DNA of 64,000 bases from contig OZ026558.1 in NCBI GenBank assembly GCA_964020155.1, forward strand, positions 343,501-407,500, read 5' to 3'. Positions 1 through 10,757 of this stretch are shown in pieces. Position 1 is the stretch's first letter; each line of letters starts with the position of its first letter. The position numbers and the translations under genes are program-made. The notes beneath the pieces are model-generated. The model was not told where the DNA came from, made no database searches, and saw only the letters and a program-made list of their open reading frames with translations. This DNA comes from Chondrilla cf. caribensis. Its lineage: Eukaryota > Porifera > Demospongiae > Chondrillida > Chondrillidae.

Positions 1-128
1 TAAGTGGAAAGGAATTATGCACCTAACAAATGGTATGCGCTTATCAAACGAATGGTGCCTATTGACACCCAGAGCATTGTATAGCTATAAGCATGTATCA
101 GGTAGGAGAGAATGTAGCAAAATCAAGG

Positions 129-497
129 TTACCGGAATGTGAAGAAGTTGTGTTCCTTCACGAAAGTGTTCAAAGCGAAATGTTTTGACATCTGGTACAA
201 ATAGCTGTTGCAATATAAGTTCAATTCCAGCTTGGATTCTCGAGTGTAGCTCTTACGCACAGAGGTTGGCTTAGCTACTGAAACCCCACAGTTGAGGGTT
301 GTCCGGACCATAGAAGCAGCTCTGGCCATGGTACTATCATTTGCAAAAGAAACCAAAATTAATGTTGTAACCGTCGAAGCAAAAGAAACCAAATGTTGTA
401 ACCGTCGAAACAATAATATTATATGCCTGACAGATTGACAGAGCATAGACTCTAGGTGGTCTATGGACAGAGTACACACATTGCATATGTGCTTCAT
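129..497 (-). other. unrecognised open stretch, possibly exon debris
   Basis: A 122-codon open frame on the minus strand that I do not recognise. A second minus-strand frame over 129-260 also reads plausibly protein-like (VPDVKTFRFEHFREGTQ), so the coding frame, if any, is uncertain and the stretch may be a frameshifted exon. No splice sites or promoter could be tied to it. It could equally be non-coding. Confidence 0.15.
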
Positions 498-499
498 TT

Positions 500-737
500 A
501 TATGGCTTTAGATAGACAAGAGACTATGTGCCTCATTTATAGGATGTGCTTAACAACCTGCCTCTATGGTATACATATACAGTATAACCACATATATAAT
601 ATAATATAATAATAATTATAATTATAACAGTATGTATATGATGTATAATATTATTAAATATCTACATTCATTACACATTACATGACGGGTCCCATGTAAC
701 CCTCCTCTGTGGTTGCCATGAATACTCCCCACACACA

Positions 738-777
<40 letters not shown>

Positions 778-1320
778 ATAGCACGCACACACACCATAGC
801 ACGCACACACACAGTATTTATTTAGATGCTCACATCATGTACATATATGTTAGCACACACACACATACACACAGAGTACAAACCTGAGATGAAGATTGTT
901 TCATAAGTTAGTTTACATCCACAGCTAGGTCTGGTCTAAATATCAGGTTGACACACACCCTCTCCCATGACCAATGCACGATGATACTAAGCATATTTTT
1001 TCCTATACTCTCCCATACATTAAGTATTGTGCTATGACCAAAATGTGGCCCCATAGCATCATCTTGATTAAACGTGGAGATGGGGACTGTTTCATAAGTT
1101 AGTTTACATCGACTGCTAGGTCTAGCTAAAATATCAGGTTGAGTTTTATTCAATGTGTAATAACTATATTTTTTAATTGCAATTATGTGTAATATATGTA
1201 CATACCTGGATTTGTATATATACATATAACATATTATGCATAATATATTTATTTAATTGTGAATGTATATTATATTATCTGCAATATTATTATCTTTATT
1301 ATGCATATGTTATCGGTTTA
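500..1320. other. AT-rich intergenic DNA with small repeats
   Basis: No gene seen. It holds an AT-rich block (560-660), a (CA)n tract (about 729-776), and a minus-strand piece at about 683-738 that matches the 3' untranslated region following the VPS16-like last exon elsewhere in the window. Two direct copies of a roughly 65-bp sequence lie at about 880-945 and 1077-1142; both contain CATAAGTTAGTTTACATC. Confidence 0.5.
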
Positions 1321-1544
1321 ACCCATTTTATTATAAATTTATATAAAATTACTGTATTTCTATCATGTAATATATTGAATGTAATTATCACATCACTAAT
1401 ACCATACCTTTTAATATTACATTCAAATTGAAGTGCCATTGATCAGAAAACAGAAGAGTCTAATACTGATCATTGATATTATAATAATTCCTTTAACAGA
1501 AGAAATGCTACTGCCTATTGTCATTGGTTCTATTCAACTACACA

Positions 1545-1635
1545 ACACTACATTATGCTATACTAGTCCACACTATACTGAACTACACAACACTACATTA
1601 TGCTACACTAGCCCACACTATACTAAACTACACAC
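1545..1635. repeat. 44-bp tandem repeat, two units
   Basis: Two tandem copies of a roughly 44-bp unit rich in CTACACAACACTACATTATG, directly 3' of the RhiA-like gene. The duplicated locus at 60.61-60.66 kb carries only one unit, so the extra copy arose after, or was lost since, the duplication. Confidence 0.7.
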
Positions 1636-1641
1636 AATTCT

Positions 1642-2292
1642 CTAATTCCCCACTGGCTGAGGTTGGCCAAGTATGACCTTGCCTCCTTCCTCGGACACTG
1701 TCACCGAATAGGTATTGCTTTCGTTAAATTGGAGTTCAACGGGGTCTCCGACTCTTATTCCCATCTTCAGATCCTGTCCCTCTTTGATTTGTCTGTAGGC
1801 ACTCACATAGTACACTGGAGTTGAGTCAAATATGGCTTGTTCCCCACCATTTACGTCACTCAGTCCTCCTGCTACTTTTTCATCGATGCCAAAGCTGATG
1901 GTTACAGGCTGATTAGTGTTGTTTGCCACCATCACCTGATCTTCAACTGAAAGCAGTTGAGCTTTCATCTTCGAAAATTCTTTCTGAGTCAATGCTCCAG
2001 CTGGTGAAGGTCGAATGTCAGGTACTCCCTGATTGAGATAGGCTTCATAATTAGAACCGAGTTCAGCAGGTATTGTCTTGAAACCTGTAAACGTTCCATT
2101 ATCAGGATCCCAGTTGCTCAATGAGACAGAGTAGTTCAGACTGAAGTCAACATTGGAAGGGCCGGATTTAGGGGGTATACCTCGAACTTGCCAGGCAACA
2201 CTAACAATTGAGGCAGGAAACTTCTTGTAAACGGCCATGTGGTAAGGATTACCACTCTTGTTGTAGAACTGGACTTTGTACGCCGCAGACAT
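1642..2292 (-). CDS. RhiA-like small beta-rich protein (copy 1)
   Basis: Single-exon gene for 216 residues, starting MSAAYKVQFYNKSGNPYHMA and ending at a stop at 1642. There is no signal peptide or membrane segment. The pattern of an N-terminal strand (YKVQFYNKSGNP), then SIVSVAWQVRG, then SLNYSVSLSNWD and an aspartate/glycine-rich tail resembles the bacterial RhiA family, whose function is unknown. This is recognition by eye and uncertain. The paralogue at 59962-60606 is nearly collinear, with 214 residues and a two-residue shortening near residue 98. The start is supported by conservation of the ATG context and by a TATA box 58 bp upstream in both copies. Intact reading frames in both copies suggest the protein is under selection. 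Confidence 0.8.
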   Translation of the reverse strand: MSAAYKVQFYNKSGNPYHMAVYKKFPASIVSVAWQVRGIPPKSGPSNVDFSLNYSVSLSNWDPDNGTFTGFKTIPAELGSNYEAYLNQGVPDIRPSPAGALTQKEFSKMKAQLLSVEDQVMVANNTNQPVTISFGIDEKVAGGLSDVNGGEQAIFDSTPVYYVSAYRQIKEGQDLKMGIRVGDPVELQFNESNTYSVTVSEEGGKVILGQPQPVGN

Positions 2293-2349
2293 ATCGATCC
2301 CAATCAGACGTGTATTATTCGGACAATGACTTCCCAGTTACAACTCTGC

Positions 2350-2357
2350 CTTTTATA
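2350..2357 (-). promoter_or_regulatory. TATA box of RhiA-like copy 1
   Basis: TATAAAAG on the minus strand, 58 bp before the ATG at 2292. The same box and the downstream leader (GTCATTGTCCGAATAAT) are conserved before copy 2, which supports a functional core promoter with a leader of about 30 nt. Confidence 0.65.
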
Positions 2358-2444
2358 CCTGCTGCCAGGTATGAATCACAATAAGTCAATCACGATGACA
2401 TCACAATGATGTATATTCCTAAACCCTAACCCACAAGCTACATA

Positions 2445-2935
2445 TACACACACATCTACTGCTGTACACACATCACTACTAGCTGTACACACATCACTAC
2501 TAGCTGTACACACACCACTACTAGCTGTACACACATGCACTACTAGCTGTACACACACCACTACTAGCTGTACACACACCACTACTAGCTGTACACACAT
2601 CACTACTAGCTGTACACACATCACTACTAGCTGTACACACATCACTACTAGCTGTACACACACCACTACTATCTGTACACACACCACTACTAGCTGTACA
2701 CACACCACTACTAGCTGTACACACATCACTACTAGCTGTACACACTTCACTACTAGCTGTACACACATCACTACTAGCTGTCCACACACCACTACTAGCT
2801 GTACACACACCACTACCAGCTGTACACACACCACTACTAGCTGTACACACACCACTACTATCTGTACACACACCACTACTAGCTGTACACACACCACTAC
2901 TAGCTGTACACACATCACTACTAGCTGTACACACA
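2445..2935 (-). repeat. 21-bp minisatellite array A (about 23 units)
   Basis: Tandem 21-bp units; the minus strand reads GTGTGTACAGCTAGTAGTGR, then T. Two main unit types differ at one position (GGT or GAT), with rarer variants. Open frames across it (VCTASSG or VCVQLVV heptads) follow from a unit length divisible by three and are not evidence of a protein. Confidence 0.95.
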
Positions 2936-2984
2936 TCATATTAATTTTGTACATTTTGTATGGAACAACATTCAGTGTGTTAGC

Positions 2985-3575
2985 AATGATCTTGCATTGG
3001 CTCCACATTGTCTGGAGCTTCATTTAAGTCTTCGCACGTTAAATTTTATCCCAGTACTACTGTTATATAAACGATCTTTCATTGCCTGGTACATTACTTG
3101 AATGTCAGTGTCAGTGTGGGAAATTCATGAATGCTTCAATAGTCTTTCATCCTTAAAAGAAAACCGGTACTTTCCTCTTGTCTTACTTGATGTATGCATA
3201 GATTGAGTAACAAAGTAGGATAATGATGTTATATTGAAACACATATTATTGTTGAAAGGCCCTGTTTCACAAGCAATGTATTGAAACAGGGAGTCTCAAC
3301 AATGCGTCAATAGCCTTTCATCCTTGAGGAAACTGGTATATTTCCTCCTCTGTAACCAGTTTCCTTAAAGATGACAGACTATTGAAGCATTGTTGAGCAT
3401 TCCTGCTTAGATGCATGTTCATGAATTACCTTTCTCATAATTATACTTCAATTGTGTTTCATACTCAATCAAGAACATTTCCTACTGTGTGATCTGTGCA
3501 CACAATTGAGTAATCTACGTATTGTATAGCAGTCTTTTTACACATATTCCATATTGATGGTATGGTCCTTGTGCA
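2985..3575. repeat. 590-bp direct duplication, left copy
   Basis: Begins GATCTTGCATTGGCTCCACA and is nearly identical to 5105-5700. Inside, about 3292-3398 is a foldback: arms related by CTCAACAATGCGTCAATAG and its partner CTATTGAAGCATTGTTGAG flank a short loop of TTTCCTCCTCTG. No coding capacity seen; it may be a non-autonomous element or a tandem segmental copy interrupted by arrays. Confidence 0.85.
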
Positions 3576-3579
3576 TTGT

Positions 3580-4140
3580 ACAATAGTACACAATAGTACA
3601 CTGGTGTTAACAATGTACACATTGTCAATAGTACACTGGTGTTAGCAATGTACACAATAGTACACTAGTGTTAGCAATGTACACAATAGTACACTAGTGT
3701 TAGCAATGTACACAATAATACACTGGTGTTAGCAATGTACACAATAGTACACTAGTGTTAGCAATGTACACAATAGTACACTGGTGTTAGCAATGTACAC
3801 AATAGTATACTGGTGTTAGCAATGTACACAATAGTACACTGGTGTTAGCAATGTACACAATAGTACACTGGTGTTAGTAATGTACACAATAGTACACTGG
3901 TGTTAGCAATGTACACAATAGTACACTGGTGTTAGCAATGTACACAATAGTACACTGGTGTAAGCAATGTACACAATAGTACACTGGTGTTAGCAATGTA
4001 CACAATATAGTACACTGGTGTTAGCAATGTACACAATAGTACACTGGTGTTAGCAATGTACACAATAGTACACTGGTGTTAGTAATGTACACAATAGTAC
4101 ACTGGTGTTAGCAATGTACACAATAGTACACTGGTGTTAG
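3580..4140 (+). repeat. 29-bp minisatellite (about 19 units)
   Basis: Unit CACTGGTGTTAGCAATGTAC plus ACAATAGTA (29 bp), with few variants (CTAGTG for CTGGTG, GTAAT for GCAAT). Further arrays of the same unit lie at 6355-6565 and 35605-35875. The uniformity suggests recent expansion or homogenisation. Confidence 0.95.
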
Positions 4141-4450
4141 ACTGCATACATACAGCTGACAGGAGTTGTATACATACTTAATGTGTACGAAATGTAATAT
4201 AAAACATGTATCGATTAATGTTGAGTATTGATGATATTGTATAAAATTTATTAATATACTGTTAGAGGCATAGTCTAAGGGCAATTGTACATGCCTTTTC
4301 ATGATATTCTCTGTTTTAATTTAGTACTTCATTGACAGCATTATTAGTACAGTATATGCAGCATCAAATACTACAGTCTCCCCTCACTTGGAATGATAAT
4401 GCATCTTCTCACTTTGCACACGCAATACTCCAGTACATAACATGTGTAGT
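4141..4450. other. intergenic, nothing recognised
   Basis: AT-rich sequence between the 29-bp array and the LINE fragment; only short, non-persuasive open frames on either strand. Confidence 0.4.
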
Positions 4451-4454
4451 GAAC

Positions 4455-5081
<627 letters not shown>

Positions 5082-5104
5082 TACCTCATCTCAATTGATC
5101 TTTT

Positions 5105-5700
5105 GATCTTGCATTGGCTCCACATTGTCTGGAGCTTCATTTAAGTCTTCGCACGTTAAATTTTATCCCAGTACGACTGTTACATAAATGACCTTCATTG
5201 CCTGGTACATTACTTGAATGTCAGTGTCAGTGTGGGAAATTCATGAATGCTTCAATAGTCTTTCATCCTTAAAAGGAAACCGGTACTTTCCTCTTGTTTT
5301 ACTTGATGTATGCATAGATTGAGTAACAAAGTAGGATAATGATGTTATATTGAAACACATATTATTGTTGAAAGGCCCTGTTTCACAAGCAATGTATTGA
5401 AACAGGGAGTCTCAACAATGCGTCAATAGCCTTTCATCCTTGAGGAAACTGGTATATTTCCTCCTCTGTAACCAGTTTCCTTAAAGATGACAGGCTATTG
5501 AAGCATTGTTGAGCATTCCTGCTTTGATGCATGTTTGTGAATTGCCTTTCTCATAATTATACTTCAATTGTGTTTCATACACAATCAAGAACATTTCCTA
5601 CTGTGTGATCTGTGCACACAATTGAGTAATCTACGTATTGTATAGCAGTCTTTTTACACATATTCCATATCGATGGTATGGTCCTTGTGCATTGTACAAT
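5105..5700. repeat. 590-bp direct duplication, right copy
   Basis: Same sequence as 2985-3575 in the same orientation, including the foldback (about 5406-5512). In the left copy the matching DNA is followed by the 29-bp array; here it runs on into unique sequence at TCGATCATTGCATG. Confidence 0.85.
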
Positions 5701-6354
5701 CGATCATTGCATGTGGTTAAGGGCAGGATTGTGAGACCATGTACAATGGAACATACTAGCACAACCTCCTCTCCTCAAACCTCTTCTCTATGGTTATGCT
5801 GGTACAATTCATTTCAACACATTCCAGTCAATTTACCAACATTTTCAACTGACAGGTCATTGATATGAACAAAGTTAGAAGAGGATCGGACAGCACGTCA
5901 TGCCAGGGTTGGTAGTGACAGCAAAAACTCTTATTCTTATTTTCACACAATGGTTTCAGCTAGAGGTCACAACGCATATGACCAGCTAGCCGCCATCTAA
6001 GTTCTCCCTTCCGCTTATTATACTTCAGAGGAGGGTGGGGAGTAATCATGGCAACCATAGAGGAGGGTTACATAGGACCCGTCATGTAATGGACTGTTAT
6101 TAATTTTGTACATGTTTTGTGTGGAGCAACATGCAGTGGAGTTTATGTATGTTCATACAGGTAATAATATAATTATCTACATATTATATATATGTAATTA
6201 TACATGGGTTTGTTGTGTTCGTATGTCTCTAATGTGTACAACAGTAGTATTATGTTGAAATTATTCTGTACGACATCACATACAATAATCATCATGTTTT
6301 TATGTTATGAGGATATTTTGATTTTCACTTCTGGATCATCTCCCAATTAGGAAT
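5700..6354. other. intergenic with VPS16 3'-end remnant
   Basis: No intact gene. About 6020-6130 matches the end of the VPS16-like last exon and its 3' untranslated region (GAGGAGGGTGGGGAGTAA, then GTAATGGACT...TTGTACATG). This is another fragment of the dispersed family. Confidence 0.5.
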
Positions 6355-6565
6355 ACACAATAGTACACTGGTGTTAGCAATGTACACAATAGTACTCTGG
6401 TGTTAGCAATGTACACAATAGTACACTGGTGTTAGAAATGTAGTACACTGGTGTTAGTAATGTACACAATAGTACACTGGTGTTAGCAATGTACACAATA
6501 GTACACTGGTGTTAGCAATGTACACAATAGTACACTGGTGTTAGCAATGTACACAATAGTACACA
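6355..6565 (+). repeat. 29-bp minisatellite (about 7 units)
   Basis: Same unit as 3580-4140. Its downstream flank (6566-6730, starting ACACATACTCTGTAG) is repeated after the array at 35605-35875, so array and flank were copied together. Confidence 0.9.
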
Positions 6566-6956
6566 TACTCTGTAGTCTACACAATTGATTCATACATTGT
6601 TGTATCAATTATACTCTATACACTGTATGCAGATCAGATAAGTTTTAAATGTATGAAAATCACAGTTTAGTTTTGAAATGCTATTTCATGCATTTATCAT
6701 AATTCATTGAAGCTATGATCAGTGCAGATTTTGAATAATAATTATCATCACTACTCAGCTGAATGCACACTGTATAGCCACAGTAATGTGTGCATGGGGT
6801 GATACATAGTAACAGGACTGACTCTGTAATAACACTTGTGAATAAGGTAATATGGCATGATGTATATAATATAGAGGCCTATACTACAATTGATACAGCA
6901 AATACATGATGACTGTTACAAACAAAGCCATCTTGTTATACTGATCGTCTACATAC

Positions 6957-7810
6957 CAAGGCTCTCCAATTGGTGGATGTAGTCAGCAATTCCATGACCA
7001 GCAGTTTTTGGTAGGTACATCACTGGATTTGGCTTGTACATACCAGTCCATTCACCAAGGAGGATCAGGGTTCCTGAAGAAACAGGATCATTTTGAATCG
7101 TGAGCGTGTTTGAATCCATCCCGGTGAAATAGGTGGCCAAAGCGATGTCTCCCACAGGAGGACACCCATAGACATACTGGATTGGTTGAGAGATGTTGTG
7201 TGCACGAGAAATCCGATATGTGAGGAGTGTGGCCAGTGCACCTCCAAGCCTTCAAGTTCAGCTTCAATTGACTTAAAAACAGTATTCATTGCAGTTATGA
7301 AACCTTTGTGAGCATACACCTTCTCATCCGGATTAATACACACTTTAACAAACCATAAATCTGTCAAAATATCCTTTCAACTTGCTGTCCCACGAAACGC
7401 TACAACAACAGAAATGTCATCACTGGCAATAAAGCCATCTGTGCCAGTAATTGGATCCTAGATTTTCATTTCAGCAACCAGATTATATTTAGGCAGCTCT
7501 TATAGGATAGGCAAGCTGGCTTAGCTGTGCATAACGCAGAGCTTCAGTTTTATCAAAGTCGGGACTAAACTCTGGTGGTGGAACTGCAGAGGTGGCAGAG
7601 ATGGTTGCTTCAATTGTGCTTGCAGCAATTTCATTTTGCACGTAGACACTTGCTGAGCTCGAATCATCAAAGATTGCCCCCACATACTGCTTATTGGTAG
7701 GCCCTTCTTCTTCCTCCTTGATGTAGTTGAGTTTGGTCCTACCAGCATGTCCATTCCCCACCAACTGCCAGTCACTGTCTATATAGGCCTTTGGATCAAA
7801 GTGTACATCA
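6957..7810 (-). pseudogene. class-3 lipase-like, disabled
   Basis: Minus-strand exon bounded by an acceptor (TTCTTTGTAG, exon from 7810) and a donor (GTATGT after 6957). In order it shows EALRYAQLSQLAY, VVVAFRGTAS, VYAHKGFITAMN, GGALATLLTYRI and YVYGCPPVGD. These are the helix before the active site, the FRGT oxyanion segment and the nucleophile-elbow helix of fungal-type triacylglycerol lipases. It is broken by a frameshift after AYP (about 7489), a TAG at 7458-7460, a TGA at 7377-7379, and loss at the nucleophile elbow (about 7250) where GHS should precede LGGALA, with a frame change. The catalytic Ser codon is missing, so no active enzyme is possible. Further exons may lie on either side. 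Confidence 0.75.
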
Positions 7811-8280
7811 CTACAAAGAAGAATGACATATGATGTAAACTCACAGGTCCTCTGTGGAAGATAATGAGGAAAGACTACGTATAACATTGTTTAGTCTGTT
7901 TTCAGTGATGTAAGATTGTGCTGAATGATAAAGTACATTATTGTTAATTGTATGGAAAGTTATTACTCAATGTAATCTGCCTATAATGTGGTTATGTGAA
8001 TATAATGTGTACATTATACAACTTACAGCTTGTAATGCAATCAATGCTGCTGCATGAAATTATTATGTCTGATATTATATGGACTTATTCTCATATGGAA
8101 GAAGTAGGCCTGTGATAAGAGAATATTGAAATGAGAGCCAGCTAGAATCCATGAATAAGTTACGTGTTATGATCTGTGTCAGCTATTGTGTGCATATACT
8201 GCCACTGAAATCTCCCACTCTCTACTCATTACTCCCCTCATCAGTTGTTCGTTAATGCTAAGCTGGAGGTAAGCTCTTCT
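7811..8280. other. nothing recognised
   Basis: Presumed 5' side of the lipase pseudogene. No convincing upstream exon was found by eye. Confidence 0.3.
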
Positions 8281-8424
8281 GCATATCATTATATCTGACT
8301 CCCCCACAGGCGGTGGCATTTAGAGTAAAGAAACTTACTGTATTTGATCCCATCTAACTTCCGGTAGATCGAACTGATTGTATTCCTAGCTGAACTACTA
8401 AAGGTTTCTCATAACAGTAACAAT

Positions 8425-8535
8425 CTTGGAATCCATTTTCCACAGTGTGATAACCATGTGACATTCTCCCTGATAAACACCCCCTGAGAGGCGGGCAAAT
8501 GGCGGGTGTTGACGTCTGCTCTAGATCCTTCGGGG
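8425..8535 (+). promoter_or_regulatory. promoter-like module (one of about 13 copies)
   Basis: Contains AACCATGTGACATTC (an E-box-like site; CACGTGAC in other copies), AAATGGCGGG and TTGACGTC (CRE-like half sites). The arrangement suggests an old promoter carried along with copied gene fragments. Activity is unknown. Confidence 0.35.
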
Positions 8536-8680
8536 ACTCGAGGGAGGACGACGAGAACTGATGCTAACGGTAAACCTTCTTGTAGTCTGTTTCCTATGAT
8601 TGTGCTTAGACCGCAATATGTGAAAACAGATTTTTAACTACCTATAATATGTACCATAACCGTTTGAAGGCGCCCATCCT

Positions 8681-8751
8681 AGTCTGGCGTAGCCGGCCTT
8701 TGCCCTCCATTTTTTGTTAGTCCAGAGGAATGGGCCTAGCTACGCCAGACT
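8681..8751. mobile_element. 71-bp foldback MITE-like insertion
   Basis: Perfect terminal inverted repeats AGTCTGGCGTAGC and GCTACGCCAGACT enclose CGGCCTTTGCCC... The repeat interrupts the GGCGCCCATCC block that is continuous in the other module copies. A diverged relative lies at about 25046-25108 (GTCTGGCCTAGCCG ... GCTATGTCAGAC). Confidence 0.75.
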
Positions 8752-9344
8752 ACACCCTCCCACATTTGTCTGGTGTCCTGAATTACCGCGTGCTGTGTGT
8801 TCTTTAGCTGCTTTGAAAGCAGAGTACGCTCAGTCCAGTTAATCCTTATGTTCCCTGTACATGGATATTGGTGGTAGGATGTTGTATGCATTTGAAGGCT
8901 ATTCCAATGCAAAATGTGTGATGTAGTATGTCTCTTATTTGGTGTTGAGGATTACGGTATTATAGTATTTTGTCACCTGTGTGTGTTAGTGTGTGATTTT
9001 ATTGTACATTATTCGATCTTTAATCTTTTGTCACTATACAATGGATCATTTGTATGGGATCCAGCATGTACAACTATTGATACCCACTGCAAATGACCAA
9101 TTTCCTGTTTTACCTTTCTATAGGTGATATTAAAGACAGAAAAATGGCCGTTGTCGAACTTGCCACAACAATCACCAAATATTTTGCTGCTTGAATATGT
9201 ATTGGTCTCAAATTGGTATTAACTGAATCTTTGGTCAGAAGTAATAAAAATGCTCAAAATTCAGAAATCGACTCGTTTGGAGATGAGGACTGTCCTGGAT
9301 ATCCCAAACGATCACATCAGTATGTAGCGTAATGTACACACTGA

Positions 9345-9425
9345 TAATGATATTCACATACAACTTCCACTTTCCTTCAATAGGAGCTCTCTCGGCATAT
9401 CGCTTTGCTTTGGTCACATTCTCCT
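9345..9425 (-). pseudogene. VPS16-like exon fragment
   Basis: The minus strand reads NVTKAKRYAERAPIEGKWKL, the second half of the exon found intact at 10242-10345. The join to flanking module sequence shows it was copied without its neighbours. Confidence 0.7.
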
Positions 9426-9432
9426 TAGAGCA

Positions 9433-9606
9433 TTAAATTTGGCGGAACGAATTGGCGAATTTTAAATTTGGCGGCATGACAAATTCCAGGAAGTACGCGC
9501 ATAATAGAGATCGTCAGATTACATCAGAATAAAATATGGTGGATTTTAAATTTGGCGATTTTATCACCAAATTAAAAACCTCGCCAAAGTTTCCCGCTAT
9601 ACGGTA
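9433..9606. mobile_element. TTTGGCGG-type MITE fragment
   Basis: Rich in AAATTTGGCG and its complement CGCCAAA, ending CCCGCTATACGGTA. It shares the internal motif and terminus with the element at 47240-47699. The left terminus is not clear, so this copy is probably truncated. Confidence 0.5.
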
Positions 9607-9798
9607 TGTCGTAATCACTCTGAGATGCAATGAACTGTGGATTTGTTCGCTGATTATGATGATGTCATGATGATGGTTTTGTGATGTACATAGCTACTGG
9701 CAGGCAAAGGTGATGGCTCTTAGTGATGATGCTAGATGGATGGATTTGGAGAGATTTAGTAAATCTAAGAAGCCTCCTCCAATAGGATTTGAGGTTTG

Positions 9799-9921
<123 letters not shown>

Positions 9922-10346
9922 ACGTGAACACAATGGGATGTCCTTCCCAATATCCAATGGTGCACTGTGCAGTTCTAGTCCTGATTTGACAATCCCTCCA
10001 CTCACTCCAGTCATATGCACTCACTTTACACACACCATATGGTACACATTGCCAACATGATCTTGAGTGCGGTATAGGGTGAGAATTAGCTGTTAGTTTG
10101 CTGTGATGAGGTGGAGTATTGCTATGAGAGCAAGCTAGAGTCTGTCAATAGTGTACCTGCACCTACACACATGTCATACAGTATGTTATGTATGTATGGA
10201 CATATAGATTGATCCTGGTTCTCTTTCTTCTTTGATTGCAGCCATTTGTTGATGCTTGCTTGTCCAAGAAGAATGTAACTGAAGCAGAGCGATATGCCGA
10301 GAGAGCTCCTATTGAAGGAATGTGGAAGCTGTATTTGAAGCTAGGG

Positions 10347-10535
<189 letters not shown>

Positions 10536-10757
10536 ATGCACATAATATATTCATTACTATGTTAGTTAATTACTGACCACACCTTCTGCCCCTCCCCCTC
10601 CAGTAACCCAAAGAAGGCAATAGATTTTGCCTTTCAAGCTAAAGACAGTAATCGTCTGATCAGAATAATGGACAGACATCCCGATGATATGGAGTTAAAG
10701 AACATGGTGGAGAGCTATCTCCAGAGACTGGGGGGAGATGAGGAGGGTGGGGAGTAA

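Larger units (their letters stand above)
1320..2450. repeat. arm 1 of an inverted segmental duplication
   Basis: Gene, 3' flank (1320-1640) and 5' flank (2293-2450) are all matched in reverse complement by about 59780-60860. The match ends at the 21-bp array on one side and in AT-rich DNA on the other. Confidence 0.85.
8290..9360 (+). repeat. dispersed module copy (promoter-like part to GDIK exon)
   Basis: Collinear with 62700-64000. It contains ACTTACTGTATTTGATC, the CCATTTTCCACAGTGTGATA block, TAAATGGCGGG-like and TTGACGTCTGCTC motifs, the AAGGCGCCCATCC block, GTGTGTCTCTTATTTG and, from 9124, a splice-bounded exon-like segment that is frameshifted here (GDIKDRKMAVVELA, then out of frame). 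Confidence 0.75.

Noticed and set aside
3580..4140. CRISPR-like array of 29-bp repeats
   Set aside because: The repeats are contiguous with no spacers, and the setting is an intron-containing eukaryotic genome without cas genes. It is a minisatellite.
10605..10757. Retroposed (processed) VPS16 copies
   Set aside because: Copies keep the intronic acceptor tract (CCTCCCCCTCCAG) and upstream intron sequence and have no poly(A) tail, so they arose by DNA-level duplication.
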